Assembly: GCA_963930955.1 (NCBI GenBank)
Contig: OZ006967.1
Coordinates: forward strand, 1,860,001-1,924,000
Direction of reading: 5' to 3'
DNA length: 64,000 nucleotides
Origin: Scatomonas sp963930955
GTDB taxonomy: Bacteria; Bacillota; Clostridia; Lachnospirales; Lachnospiraceae
Shown here: piece after piece, positions 40,561-48,278 of the stretch
Position numbering within the stretch: the first letter of the stretch is position 1
Layout of the letters: the number at the start of each line of letters is the position of its first letter
Notes under the pieces: generated by a model
The model's input: only the letters and a program-made list of their open reading frames with translations
Databases searched by the model: none
What the model was told of the DNA's origin: nothing
Program-made: the position numbers and the translations under genes

Positions 40561-41090
40561 CCGCCGCCGATCGCCGCAGGGAGATCCTGCGGATTCTATC
40601 CGAGAGTGAGGCGCCGGCAGCCGCCCGGGACCTGGCCGCCCGCTTTGGGGTCAGCCGTCAGGTGATCGTTCAGGATCTGGCTGTGATCCGAGCCTCCCAT
40701 CCCCACATTATTTCCACGTACCGGGGCTATGTAATGCAGCATCCGGAAAGCGGATGTACCCGGGAATTCAAGGTGCGCCATGCTTCGGACCGGACGGAAG
40801 AGGAACTGATGCTGATTGTGGATCTGGGGGGATGGGTCAGGAATATCAGCATCAGCCATCGGGTTTATGGGCGGATGACGGCGGATCTGGATATCCGCTG
40901 CCGTCAGGATGTCAGGGATTTTCTGAAAAGCCTGGAGGGAGCCTCATCCCGGGAGCTTTCAGCGGCCACGGACGGCTACCATTATCATCTGGTGGAGGCG
41001 GATTCTGAGGAGCGGCTGCGGCAGATTGAGCAGGCGCTGAAACAGGCAGGGTTCCTGGCGCCCCTGCAGCCCTGGGAAATCGAATCGTGA
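40557..41090 (+). CDS. niaR: NiaR niacin-responsive transcriptional repressor
   Basis: The 177-aa protein has an N-terminal HTH_11 winged helix (AAARDLAARFGVSRQVIVQDLAVIRASHP) and a C-terminal 3H domain with histidines in FKVRHASDR, SISHRVYG and DGYHYHLVEA, the expected metal and nicotinate-binding positions. NiaR represses NAD genes when niacin is present. It is inside the nad operon, between nadC and nadA, with ATGA coupling to nadC. The start at 40557 follows GGAGGTGGGAGC. Confidence 0.93.
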   Translation: MTAADRRREILRILSESEAPAAARDLAARFGVSRQVIVQDLAVIRASHPHIISTYRGYVMQHPESGCTREFKVRHASDRTEEELMLIVDLGGWVRNISISHRVYGRMTADLDIRCRQDVRDFLKSLEGASSRELSAATDGYHYHLVEADSEERLRQIEQALKQAGFLAPLQPWEIES

Positions 41091-41110
41091 CAGGAAAAGA
41101 GGAACGGATC

Positions 41111-42028
41111 ATGAAAGTACATGAGATGCAGGAGGAAATCCTGCGGCTGAAAAAAGAAAGGGATGTGTGTATTCTTGCCCACGCATATCAAAGTCAGGAA
41201 ATCCTGGAAACAGCGGATTTTACAGGAGACTCCTACGGCCTGAGCCTGCAGGCGGCAAAGGCACCCCAGAAAAACCTGCTCCTCTGCGGGGTGCGCTTTA
41301 TGGCGGAAACCTGCAAGATCCTCAATCCGGAAAAGCGAGTGTGGCTGGCCAATCCCCTGGCCGGCTGTCCCATGGCGGAGCAGATGACTCCGGAGATCCT
41401 GCGTGAACTGAAAAAACAGTATCCCGGCTATACGGTAGCGGCGTACGTGAATACTACTGCAGAGCTGAAAGCGGAGTGCGACCTCTGTGTGACCAGTTCC
41501 AGCGCCCTTTCGATCTGTAAAGCCCTGGAAAACGACAGAATCCTCTTTATCCCGGATCCCAACCTGGGGCAGTATGTAGCGGAGCATTTGCCGGAGAAAA
41601 CCTTTGCCTTCTGGCCGGGAGGCTGTCCCCGGCATCAGGAAGTTACCTCCGCGGATGTAAAGAAAGCCAGAGAGGCCCATCCGGAGGCTCTGCTGCTGGT
41701 TCATCCGGAATGCTCTCCGGAGGTGGCTGCGGAAGCGGATTACGTAGGATCCACCACGGGGATTATGGACTTCGCCGGGAAATCATCCGCCCGGGAATTC
41801 CTGATCGGTACGGAAAGCAGCATTGTAGAACATCTGCAGTTCGCCTGGCCACGCAAAAAGTTTTATCCGCTGTCCCCCAAACTGGTCTGCGGAGATATGC
41901 GGCTCACCACGCTGGCGGATGTGTACCGGACTCTTCTGGGGGAGGGCGGGGAAGAGATCTGCCTGTCCCGGGCTGTCATGGAGAGCGCGGGCCGGTGTAT
42001 CAGAAGGATGACGCACCCCGGCCGCTGA
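41111..42028 (+). CDS. nadA: Quinolinate synthase
   Basis: NadA condenses iminoaspartate with dihydroxyacetone phosphate to quinolinate and needs a 4Fe-4S cluster. The 305-aa protein has the family motifs ILAHAYQSQEILETADFTGDS near residue 20, VRFMAETCKIL near 65, and SSALSICKAL near 130. Three probable cluster cysteines lie in LLCGVRFM/ETCKI, PGGCPRHQE/HPECSPE and PKLVCGDMRLTTL. The ATG at 41111 is preferred for its AGAGGAA ribosome site over a GTG at 41087 that overlaps the niaR stop. Order nadB-nadC-niaR-nadA gives a complete aspartate-to-NaMN pathway. Confidence 0.93.
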   Translation: MKVHEMQEEILRLKKERDVCILAHAYQSQEILETADFTGDSYGLSLQAAKAPQKNLLLCGVRFMAETCKILNPEKRVWLANPLAGCPMAEQMTPEILRELKKQYPGYTVAAYVNTTAELKAECDLCVTSSSALSICKALENDRILFIPDPNLGQYVAEHLPEKTFAFWPGGCPRHQEVTSADVKKAREAHPEALLLVHPECSPEVAAEADYVGSTTGIMDFAGKSSAREFLIGTESSIVEHLQFAWPRKKFYPLSPKLVCGDMRLTTLADVYRTLLGEGGEEICLSRAVMESAGRCIRRMTHPGR

Positions 42029-42073
42029 GGATGCAGGGGTCCATGAACAGCGCCCTGACGGCAAAAGAAATTT

Positions 42074-42364
42074 TTAAGTTCTTTTTTCAGCCTGGGCCAG
42101 TTTTTCTTCATACCGATCCAGAATATCCCGCAGGGTAATGCGGCTCATGGTCTCCTCCGGAACTCTGGCCAGGGCCGGACGGGGATGTCCCTGAACGCTG
42201 AAGAGCAGGCCGCTTTTCCGCAGGGCGGACATCATCTGCCGGACAAAACCGGGATTGGTGCGGATGCTCTCGGCAATCTTATCGCTGGTGAGAGTGTCTA
42301 CAGGGTGCAGGGCGATAAAGGCCAGGATATGAACCGCATCGCTGACTTTGGTTGAATATTTCAT
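42074..42364 (-). CDS. Short Rrf2-family regulator
   Basis: The 96-aa protein matches the N-terminal winged helix of Rrf2 regulators of the YwnA type: SDAVHILAFIALHP, SDKIAESIRTNPGFVRQMMSALRKSGLL and ITLRDILDRYE. Normal members are about 130-150 aa; the C-terminal helix that forms the dimer and holds the cysteine region is missing. The frame is closed close to the convergent nadA end, so it may be a truncated gene. AAAGGAGG precedes the ATG. Confidence 0.75.
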   Translation of the reverse strand: MKYSTKVSDAVHILAFIALHPVDTLTSDKIAESIRTNPGFVRQMMSALRKSGLLFSVQGHPRPALARVPEETMSRITLRDILDRYEEKLAQAEKRT

Positions 42365-42383
42365 GGATACAGCCTCCTTTAAT

Positions 42384-42580
42384 GGTTCCTATTCACAGTC
42401 ACTCCATCCACATGCGCACTCGTCGCGCTTACGCGCTTCCGTTCCGCCCCTTACGGGGCTAAGACTGCTTATGTGGGTGGGGTGACTGCTTTGCGGTCCT
42501 GTTTCAGACTTGACAGCCGGAGCTTTTGTGCGAGCACAACGCACCGGCTGTCAAGTCTGAAAAGGCTGTGAATAGTAACC
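42384..42580. repeat. Cloverleaf-like palindromic element
   Basis: Three nested inverted repeats fold one 197-bp segment: outer GGTTCCTATTCACAG (42384-42398) with CTGTGAATAGTAACC (42566-42580); left arm AGTCACTCCATCCACAT (42397-42413) with its near-complement (42471-42487); right arm TTCAGACTTGACAGCCGG (42503-42520) with a perfect complement (42544-42561). Smaller hairpins (TTGTGC/GCACAA, CCCC/GGGG) lie within. It has no ORF. It fills most of the gap before the sirtuin gene. Confidence 0.75.
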
Positions 42581-42687
42581 TTTAATGTTAAAAATATTAT
42601 AACAGCATATTGACAGGAATACAAGATGATGTTATGTCGTCGTTGATGTTAAAATAATATTTACAACAAAGAAGGAGTGAGTAAACC

Positions 42688-43677
42688 GTGAGCTTTTATG
42701 AAAATCTGGTAATGAAGACGCAGATGAATTATTCCAGATATTACCCCCTGTACGCGGAGGGAAAAACGCCGTATAAGCTTTCAGAAAAAGAGCCGCTTCC
42801 TTACGGGGAACAGATCCGGTATCTGGTGCGGGAGATCCGGCAGGCGGATTGTGTGGTAGTGGGAGGAGCCTCCGGTCTTTCCGCCGCGGGAGGAGGAAAT
42901 TTTTATTACGAAGACAATGATTCCTTCCGCAGATACTTCGGAAGATTCGCGGAGAAATATCATTTTCAAGGAGCCTTTGACGGCATGATGCGCCCCTGGG
43001 AGGACCGGAAGGAATTCTGGGGCTACCTGGCCACCTTCCTGCACACTACCCAGACGGCTCCGGTGCGGCAGCCTTATCTGGATTTGGATTTTCTTCTGCG
43101 GGGAAAAGATTTTCATATTCTGACCACGAACCAGGATACACAGTTTATCAAATTGTATCCGGAGGAGCAGGTCAGCCAGATCCAGGGGGACCACCGCGTT
43201 TTCCAGTGTTCCCGGTGCTGCAGGGATGATACCTGGGATGCGGTGAAGCCTGTGGAAAACATGATAGAGGCCATGGGAGAGGGAACAGCGGTTCCGGAGG
43301 AACTGATCCCCCGCTGCCCTAACTGCGGGGCGGAGGCCTTTCCCTGGGTCCGGGGTTACGGCAACTTTCTTCAGGGAAGAAAGTACGACGGGGAATATCA
43401 GAAGGTCTCCCGGTATATCCAGAAAAATCAGGATAAAAAGCTCCTTTTTCTGGAACTGGGAGTGGGGAGAATGACGCCTATGTTTATCCAGGAGCCTTTC
43501 TGGAATCTGACCTTGCATTTTCCTAAGGCCCGGTATATTGCCGTCAACGACCGGTATGACTTTCTGCCCCGGGATATTGAGGATAAGGGCATGGTCATCC
43601 TGGGAGATATCGCCAAAGTACTAAAAGACGCTGCGGCGGAATACTCCTCCGAGCTGCGGGAACAGGAGGCGGTATAA
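42688..43677 (+). CDS. SIR2-family protein (macrodomain-type sirtuin-like)
   Basis: The 329-aa protein has a sirtuin core: GGASGLSAAGG near residue 60 for NAD binding, ILTTNQDTQF near 145, QIQGDHRVFQCSRCC near 170, and the second zinc pair RCPNCG near 213. The QGD and TTN pattern resembles the SirTM class, some of which are protein ADP-ribosyltransferases, rather than classic deacetylases; that is inference. The GTG at 42688 has AAGGAGTG nine bases upstream. A second, truncated sirtuin-like frame starts at its stop codon. Confidence 0.85.
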   Translation: MSFYENLVMKTQMNYSRYYPLYAEGKTPYKLSEKEPLPYGEQIRYLVREIRQADCVVVGGASGLSAAGGGNFYYEDNDSFRRYFGRFAEKYHFQGAFDGMMRPWEDRKEFWGYLATFLHTTQTAPVRQPYLDLDFLLRGKDFHILTTNQDTQFIKLYPEEQVSQIQGDHRVFQCSRCCRDDTWDAVKPVENMIEAMGEGTAVPEELIPRCPNCGAEAFPWVRGYGNFLQGRKYDGEYQKVSRYIQKNQDKKLLFLELGVGRMTPMFIQEPFWNLTLHFPKARYIAVNDRYDFLPRDIEDKGMVILGDIAKVLKDAAAEYSSELREQEAV

Positions 43678-44156
43678 TAGAATACAAAGAAATCCCGAAG
43701 AAGATCCGGCAGGCAGAGGCGGTGCTCATTGGCGCCAGCAACGGACTTTCCATTACGGAAGGCCTGCACCTGTTCGCGGAGGACCAGGCCTTTGATACAG
43801 TCTTCGGGGATTTAAAGAACAAATACGGAATCTGCTGTATCCTGCAGGGAATGGGGGCCCGCTGGCCCACGGAAGAAGAAAAGTGGGGATTCTGGAGCCG
43901 CCTGGTCCATCACTACTTTGGCAGCTATCAGGAGACTCCGGTAATGAAAGACCTGAAAACCCTGGTGGGAGACAGAGATTACTTTGTGGTCACCACCAAC
44001 GGGGAGTGCCATTTTGAAGCCTGCGGATTTGATCCTGCCAAAATCTATGAGATGGAGGGAAACTGGCTGACCATCCAGTGCGCCTCCCGGTGCCATGATG
44101 GTATTTATCCCTGGGGAAAGCTGGCAGGGGAAATGGAGGGTAAGAACCATGTTTGA
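43677..44156 (+). pseudogene. Truncated second SIR2-like frame with no standard start
   Basis: The frame encodes VLIGASNGLSITEGLHLF, VVTTNGECHFEACGFD and QCASRCHDGIYP, clearly a SirTM-like protein, but ends after about 159 codons, before the second zinc pair and the C-terminal half (members are about 280-330 aa). Homology extends upstream of the first GTG (43722), inside the NAD-binding strand. Upstream, AGGAGG (43665-43670) is followed at 43677 by ATA, which overlaps the previous stop. Either ATA is used as a start or the gene is decaying. The end overlaps the DUF3786 ATG. Confidence 0.7.
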
Positions 44157-44814
44157 AGAACCAAAAAAAGACGAACAGAGCAATTATGAAAAATGGTGTG
44201 AACAGTGGAGAGAAAAATTTCTGCAGATGGACCAGGAAGAGCTAAAAAGAAGACTTCCGGAACTGCGGGAAGAGGGAGAATTTCTGACGCTCCGCCATTT
44301 CGGAAGAAAGCTGGGGGTCCATAAAACTGCGGGAACGATTGCGGCCAGGGAGGATCAGCAGCCGGTAACCTGCTACGAAAGGCTGAATGTGTATACCCTT
44401 TTCGGCTACGTGACGCCTCTGGCCCACTACAAGGATGACTGGATCCGTTTTGACCGGCTGAAAGATACCTCCCCTTTCTCCAAGGCCTTTCAGGAAGGGG
44501 TGATCCAGCCCTTTTCCAGAATGTTCAGCGGCCGTGCGCAGGAACTGTCCAGAGCCTGCGAGACCCTGGGCGGAAAGAAACTTCCCTGGTCCGATGCCGG
44601 CTATGAACTGAAAGCTTTTGACTGCATTCCCGTGCGTTTTCTTTTCTGGGACGGAGACGAGGAATTTCCCGCTCAGGGCAATGTTCTTTTTGACGCCAGC
44701 GCTACAGACTTTATCCACGGGGAAAGCATAGTTACTATTGCCGCTGTAGGTCTGGAGCGGATCGTGAAGCTGGCGGGAGTGCCTATGGATCCCAGCGCGT
44801 TTCCTGTTTTTTAA
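44149..44814 (+). CDS. DUF3786 protein
   Basis: The 221-aa protein matches DUF3786: GRKLGVHKTAGTI near residue 50, TLFGYVTPLAHYKDDWIRFDRL near 85, and the signature LFWDGDEEFPAQGNVLFDASATDFI near 165. Function is unknown; the family is common in anaerobes with corrinoid and Wood-Ljungdahl proteins. The ATG at 44149 has GGAGGG upstream and overlaps the truncated sirtuin frame. The 3' end overlaps the convergent tetR gene by about 32 bases. The two cooC genes follow beyond tetR. Confidence 0.85.
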   Translation: MFEEPKKDEQSNYEKWCEQWREKFLQMDQEELKRRLPELREEGEFLTLRHFGRKLGVHKTAGTIAAREDQQPVTCYERLNVYTLFGYVTPLAHYKDDWIRFDRLKDTSPFSKAFQEGVIQPFSRMFSGRAQELSRACETLGGKKLPWSDAGYELKAFDCIPVRFLFWDGDEEFPAQGNVLFDASATDFIHGESIVTIAAVGLERIVKLAGVPMDPSAFPVF

Positions 44815-45403
44815 TAAATTGTCTCTCATCCCGGATCAGATAGCTTTCCAGCCCGGCCCGGATAAACTGGTCGATGGCCTGCTGGATCTGATCCCAGTCC
44901 CGGCAGTTGTTTTTCAGCATCCGTTTGTTCACAGCCAGGCAGCCATTCATCTGAAAGTAGAGGACAGCCTCCGCCTGTTCGTAGGAGAGAAGGCTGTTCT
45001 GCATGAGCCGGGTGATAAAATCTTCTTTGGAAAGTTCGCAGAGTCGTTCCAGCAGCCTGGAGGAAGCGGTTTCATCGGAAAAAAGGATGCGGAACTCCCG
45101 GCTTTCCTGTACCTTCCGACAAAAAGGGTAGGTACAGCGGCTCTTTTCCGGGCACATCACATGGTCAAACACCTGAGTGGTGTCCCGGATCATTTCTTTT
45201 ATCACATCGTCCAGCACATCCTCCAGATCGTAGTAGTGCAGATAAAAGGTTCCCCGGTTGATCTCCGAAAGACGGCAGATCTCTGTGACCGTGATCTTTG
45301 CAAAGGGCTTCTGCTGCATCAGCGTCAGCAGGGACTGACGGATGGCGGATCTGGTATAGCGGGTGCGCCGGTCTGTTCCGGGATTCTGCTCTCGGTTTTT
45401 CAT
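44783..45403 (-). CDS. TetR-family regulator
   Basis: The 206-aa protein has the N-terminal TetR helix-turn-helix ITVTEICRLSEINRGTFYLHYYDLEDVLDDV and a C-terminal helical ligand domain resembling the TetR_C_33-type found in AcrR-like Firmicutes proteins. It is divergent from cooC1 and convergent with the DUF3786 gene, so it could control either; the ligand is unknown. Confidence 0.9.
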   Translation of the reverse strand: MKNREQNPGTDRRTRYTRSAIRQSLLTLMQQKPFAKITVTEICRLSEINRGTFYLHYYDLEDVLDDVIKEMIRDTTQVFDHVMCPEKSRCTYPFCRKVQESREFRILFSDETASSRLLERLCELSKEDFITRLMQNSLLSYEQAEAVLYFQMNGCLAVNKRMLKNNCRDWDQIQQAIDQFIRAGLESYLIRDERQFIKKQETRWDP

Positions 45404-45473
45404 TTGTTACACCTCATTTCCCGACAATTTTCCGGATCTGTTCAGAAACAGCACAGGATGCGGAATCTGATGA

Positions 45474-45501
45474 TTGAATCCTGGAATACTATCAGTATAA
45501 T
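45474..45501 (+). promoter_or_regulatory. Promoter upstream of cooC1
   Basis: TTGAAT (45474-45479) and TATAAT (45496-45501) with a 16-bp spacer, 61 bp before the cooC1 start and within the tetR-cooC gap. Confidence 0.7.
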
Positions 45502-45562
45502 AAACAGAGAAAAGAAAATCAACACAATGTTCAAAAACTTACAATATGTACAGGAGGACAAT

Positions 45563-46333
45563 ATGGGACATATTATTGCGGTATCGGGAAAAGGGGGAGT
45601 GGGAAAGACCACCCTCTGCGGATTGTTGATCCAGTATCTCTGTGACACCGGGAAGAAGCCGGTGCTGGCGGTAGACGCTGACGCCAACGCCAACCTCAAT
45701 GAAGTGCTGGGGGTGGAAGTGGGAGTGACCCTGGGAGAACTCCGGGAGGAGATCGAGCGGGCCGGAGTGGATCCAAAATATAAGATTCCATCGGGGATCA
45801 CCAAAGCAGCCTATCTGGAGAGCCGCCTGGGGGACGCCCTTACGGAAGAAGAGGACTACGACCTTATGGTCATGGGGCGGTCCCAGGGCCAGGGATGCTA
45901 CTGCTTTGTCAACGGTATCGTCCAGACACAGGTGCAGAAACTGCAGAACCATTATCCCTACATTGTGGTGGACAATGAGGCAGGCATGGAACACATCAGC
46001 CGGGGCATCCTGCCCACCATGGAGATCGCTATTCTGGTCAGTGACTGCTCCCGCCGGGGCGTTCAGGCGGCGGGACGGATCGCCCGGCTCATGGAAGAAC
46101 TGAATTTTCATCCACAAAAAACCGGGCTCATCATCAACCGGGCACCGGAAGGAAAGCTGGACCCGGGAACCCTGGAGGAGATCCAAAATCAGAAACTGGA
46201 ACTGCTGGGAGTCGTGCCCCAGGATGAAACCGTGTATCGGTTTGATTGTGAAGGGCGTCCTACCGTGCAGCTGCCGGCAGATTCTCCGGTACGGGAGGCT
46301 TTGAAGGGTATTGTTGAAAAACTGGGGCTCTGA
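45563..46333 (+). CDS. cooC: CooC-family nickel-insertion ATPase (1)
   Basis: The 256-aa P-loop ATPase has the deviant Walker A GKGGVGKTTL at the N-terminus, VDADANANLNEVLG near residue 35, the CxC motif GQGCYCFVNG near 112 and VVDNEAGMEHISRG near 135. All are signatures of CooC/AcsF proteins that load nickel into carbon monoxide dehydrogenase or acetyl-CoA synthase. CAGGAGG precedes the ATG at 45563; a long open extension to 44819 lies antisense to tetR and has no homology. A second paralogue follows 26 bases later. Confidence 0.92.
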   Translation: MGHIIAVSGKGGVGKTTLCGLLIQYLCDTGKKPVLAVDADANANLNEVLGVEVGVTLGELREEIERAGVDPKYKIPSGITKAAYLESRLGDALTEEEDYDLMVMGRSQGQGCYCFVNGIVQTQVQKLQNHYPYIVVDNEAGMEHISRGILPTMEIAILVSDCSRRGVQAAGRIARLMEELNFHPQKTGLIINRAPEGKLDPGTLEEIQNQKLELLGVVPQDETVYRFDCEGRPTVQLPADSPVREALKGIVEKLGL

Positions 46334-46359
46334 TCTTGGAGGGACAGGAGGAAGTAAGT

Positions 46360-47127
46360 ATGAAGATCGCAGTGACAGGAAAAGGCGGGGTGGGCAAGAC
46401 CACCATCTCCGCAGTGCTGGCCAGGCTCTATGCGGAGGAGGGTAAAAAGGTCTTTGCCGTGGATGTGGACCCGGACGCCAATCTGGGTCTGGCTCTGGGT
46501 TTTTCTGAGGAGGAACTGGAGAAGATTACCCCTATCAGCAAAATGCGCAGGCTGATCGAAGAGCGGACGGAAGCGGACAAGAGCAATGTATTTTACAAGG
46601 TAAATCCCAAGGTTGACGATATTCCGGAAACTTACGGAAAGGAATGCAGCGGCGTGCGGCTGCTGGTGCTGGGTACGGTGGAAACCGCCGGGGGCGGCTG
46701 CGTCTGCCCGGAAAACGTCATGCTGAGGCGGATCATCAACAATCTGGTGCTGCACCGGGACGATTACGTGATCCTGGATATGGAGGCCGGGCTGGAACAT
46801 CTGGGCAGGGGTACTACGGAGGGAATGGATCAGTTTCTTGTAGTGATCGAGCCGGGATCCCGCAGTGTGCAGACCTACCGGAATGTGAAGCGCCTGGCGG
46901 AGGGCCTTGGGGTAAAGAAGGTCCGGGTCATCGCCAACAAGGTTCGGAACAAGGCGGATGAGGACTTTGTCCGCGCTAAAATCCCGGATGAGGATTTTCT
47001 GGGCTGTGTCCACTACAGCGAAGAGGTGATCCGGGCGGACCGGGAGGGAAAATCTCCCTACGACTTGAGCCGGGAGGCCATGGCGGAGATCCGGCAGATC
47101 AAGGAACGGTTTGACCGCCTTGCCTGA
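46360..47127 (+). CDS. CooC-family nickel-insertion ATPase (2)
   Basis: The 255-aa paralogue has GKGGVGKTTI, VDVDPDANLGLALG, the CxC motif GGGCVCPENVM near residue 113, and LDMEAGLEHLGRG near 140. It shares fold and motifs with the preceding gene but is only moderately similar, so the two may serve different enzymes, such as CODH and ACS. The ATG at 46360 follows AGGAGG; the in-frame ATG at 46336 does not. CODH/ACS genes are not in the window. Confidence 0.92.
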   Translation: MKIAVTGKGGVGKTTISAVLARLYAEEGKKVFAVDVDPDANLGLALGFSEEELEKITPISKMRRLIEERTEADKSNVFYKVNPKVDDIPETYGKECSGVRLLVLGTVETAGGGCVCPENVMLRRIINNLVLHRDDYVILDMEAGLEHLGRGTTEGMDQFLVVIEPGSRSVQTYRNVKRLAEGLGVKKVRVIANKVRNKADEDFVRAKIPDEDFLGCVHYSEEVIRADREGKSPYDLSREAMAEIRQIKERFDRLA

Positions 47128-47156
47128 GAAAGTACAGAAAGAAAGGAAGCGGCAGT

Positions 47157-47387
47157 ATGATTTCATTTGCTGGATGCTGGGACGTGAGAAATATGGTAGG
47201 GATCCACGAGGTTGACTGTCCCCGCTGCGGAAAAAAAGAGGGAATTGAGGTTTTTGAACGGGACAGCCTGACTATCAGCGACAGCGTCTGCAGCGGCTGC
47301 GGTTACACCATCCCGGAAGGGGTTGCCCTGGAAAAATATTTGGAGGAACACGCACGCTTTTGTCCGGCGGGCCTTACAGAAATGTAA
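47157..47387 (+). CDS. Small zinc-ribbon protein
   Basis: The 76-aa protein has two zinc pairs, DCPRCGKKEG and VCSGCGYTI, about 28 residues apart, and a third cysteine in ARFCPAG. I do not recognise a named family. It lies 29 bases after the second cooC gene with an AAAGGAAG ribosome site, so it may act with those ATPases in metal handling. A large hairpin covers its last codons and stop. Confidence 0.7.
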   Translation: MISFAGCWDVRNMVGIHEVDCPRCGKKEGIEVFERDSLTISDSVCSGCGYTIPEGVALEKYLEEHARFCPAGLTEM

Positions 47388-47400
47388 GACCCGCCGGACA
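47362..47400 (+). terminator. Strong hairpin over the zinc-ribbon stop codon
   Basis: GTCCGGCGGG with CTTACA pairs with TGTAAG and CCCGCCGGAC across a five-base loop, one mismatch. The T run is weak (AATTTG). Confidence 0.7.
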
Positions 47401-47456
47401 ATTTGTAAGGGAAATCTATGGCTGTTAAAAAGGAAGTTTGCTATACTCCAGATGTG

Positions 47457-47484
47457 GCCGGAAGAAAGGTACCGTTCTTCCGGC
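47457..47484. repeat. Inverted repeat upstream of the ABC transporter
   Basis: GCCGGAAGAA (47457-47466) and TTCTTCCGGC (47475-47484) form a perfect 10-bp palindrome with an eight-base spacer, about 30 bp before the start of the BceA-like gene. It could be an operator; no T run follows. Confidence 0.55.
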
Positions 47485-47513
47485 AAATGATAAAATGAAG
47501 GGAGTCATGCAAA

Positions 47514-48278
47514 TTGCCGATCCTTGAAGTGAAAAATCTTAAAAAAATATACGCCTCCCGGTTTGGAGGGAATCAGGTGGAGGCCCTGCGGAATGTAAAT
47601 TTCAGCGTGGAAGCCGGAGAGTACGTGGCCATCATGGGGGAATCCGGGTCCGGAAAGACCACTCTTTTGAATATTCTGGCGGCACTGGATAAGCCCACCG
47701 CCGGTACAGTGCTGCTGAAAGGCATGAACATGGGCAAGATCCGGGACGCGGAGGCGGCCCTGTTCCGCCGGGAACATCTGGGGTTCGTGTTTCAGGAGTT
47801 TAATCTGCTGGACACTTTCTCCCTGAGAGATAATATTTTTCTGCCCCTGGTGCTGGCAGGAAGACCCTATGCGGAAATGCAGAACCGCCTGGAACCCATT
47901 GCCCGGAAGCTGGGGATTGCCGGCAAGCTGGATAAATACCCCTATGAGGTCTCCGGGGGACAGCGGCAGAGGGCGGCGGTGGCCAGAGCCCTGATCACCC
48001 GGCCGGAACTGATTCTGGCGGATGAACCCACCGGGGCCCTGGATTCTAAATCCACCGATGAACTGCTGGAGCTGTTTTCGGCCATCAACCAGGAAGGCCA
48101 GACCATTCTCATGGTGACACATTCGGTAAAAGCAGCCAGCCATGCGGAGCGGGTTCTGTTTATCCGGGATGGAGAAGTGTTTCACCAGATCTACCGGGGC
48201 GGACGGACGGCCCATCAGATGTTCCAGACTATTTCCGACACGTTGACCGTGCTGGCGTCAGGCGGTGATCCGGCATGA
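47514..48278 (+). CDS. BceA-type ABC transporter ATPase
   Basis: The 254-aa ATPase has Walker A GESGSGKTTLLNIL near residue 40, signature VSGGQRQRAAVARAL near 147 and Walker B LILADEPTGALD near 167. It belongs to the MacB/BceA group that works with FtsX-type permeases in resistance to peptide antibiotics. TTG is used as start because GGGAG lies nine bases upstream and family homology starts at PILEVKNLKKIY; an ATG at 47507 is in another frame. It overlaps the permease gene. No histidine kinase or response regulator is adjacent. Confidence 0.9.
   Translation: MPILEVKNLKKIYASRFGGNQVEALRNVNFSVEAGEYVAIMGESGSGKTTLLNILAALDKPTAGTVLLKGMNMGKIRDAEAALFRREHLGFVFQEFNLLDTFSLRDNIFLPLVLAGRPYAEMQNRLEPIARKLGIAGKLDKYPYEVSGGQRQRAAVARALITRPELILADEPTGALDSKSTDELLELFSAINQEGQTILMVTHSVKAASHAERVLFIRDGEVFHQIYRGGRTAHQMFQTISDTLTVLASGGDPA

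Noticed and set aside
44819..45562. Long in-frame extension upstream of cooC1
   Set aside because: It is antisense to a clear TetR gene, lacks homology, and the AGGAGG-ATG at 45563 marks the true start.
47507..47530. ATG start for the BceA-like ATPase
   Set aside because: This ATG is in a different frame from the ATPase; the TTG at 47514 fits homology and ribosome-site spacing.
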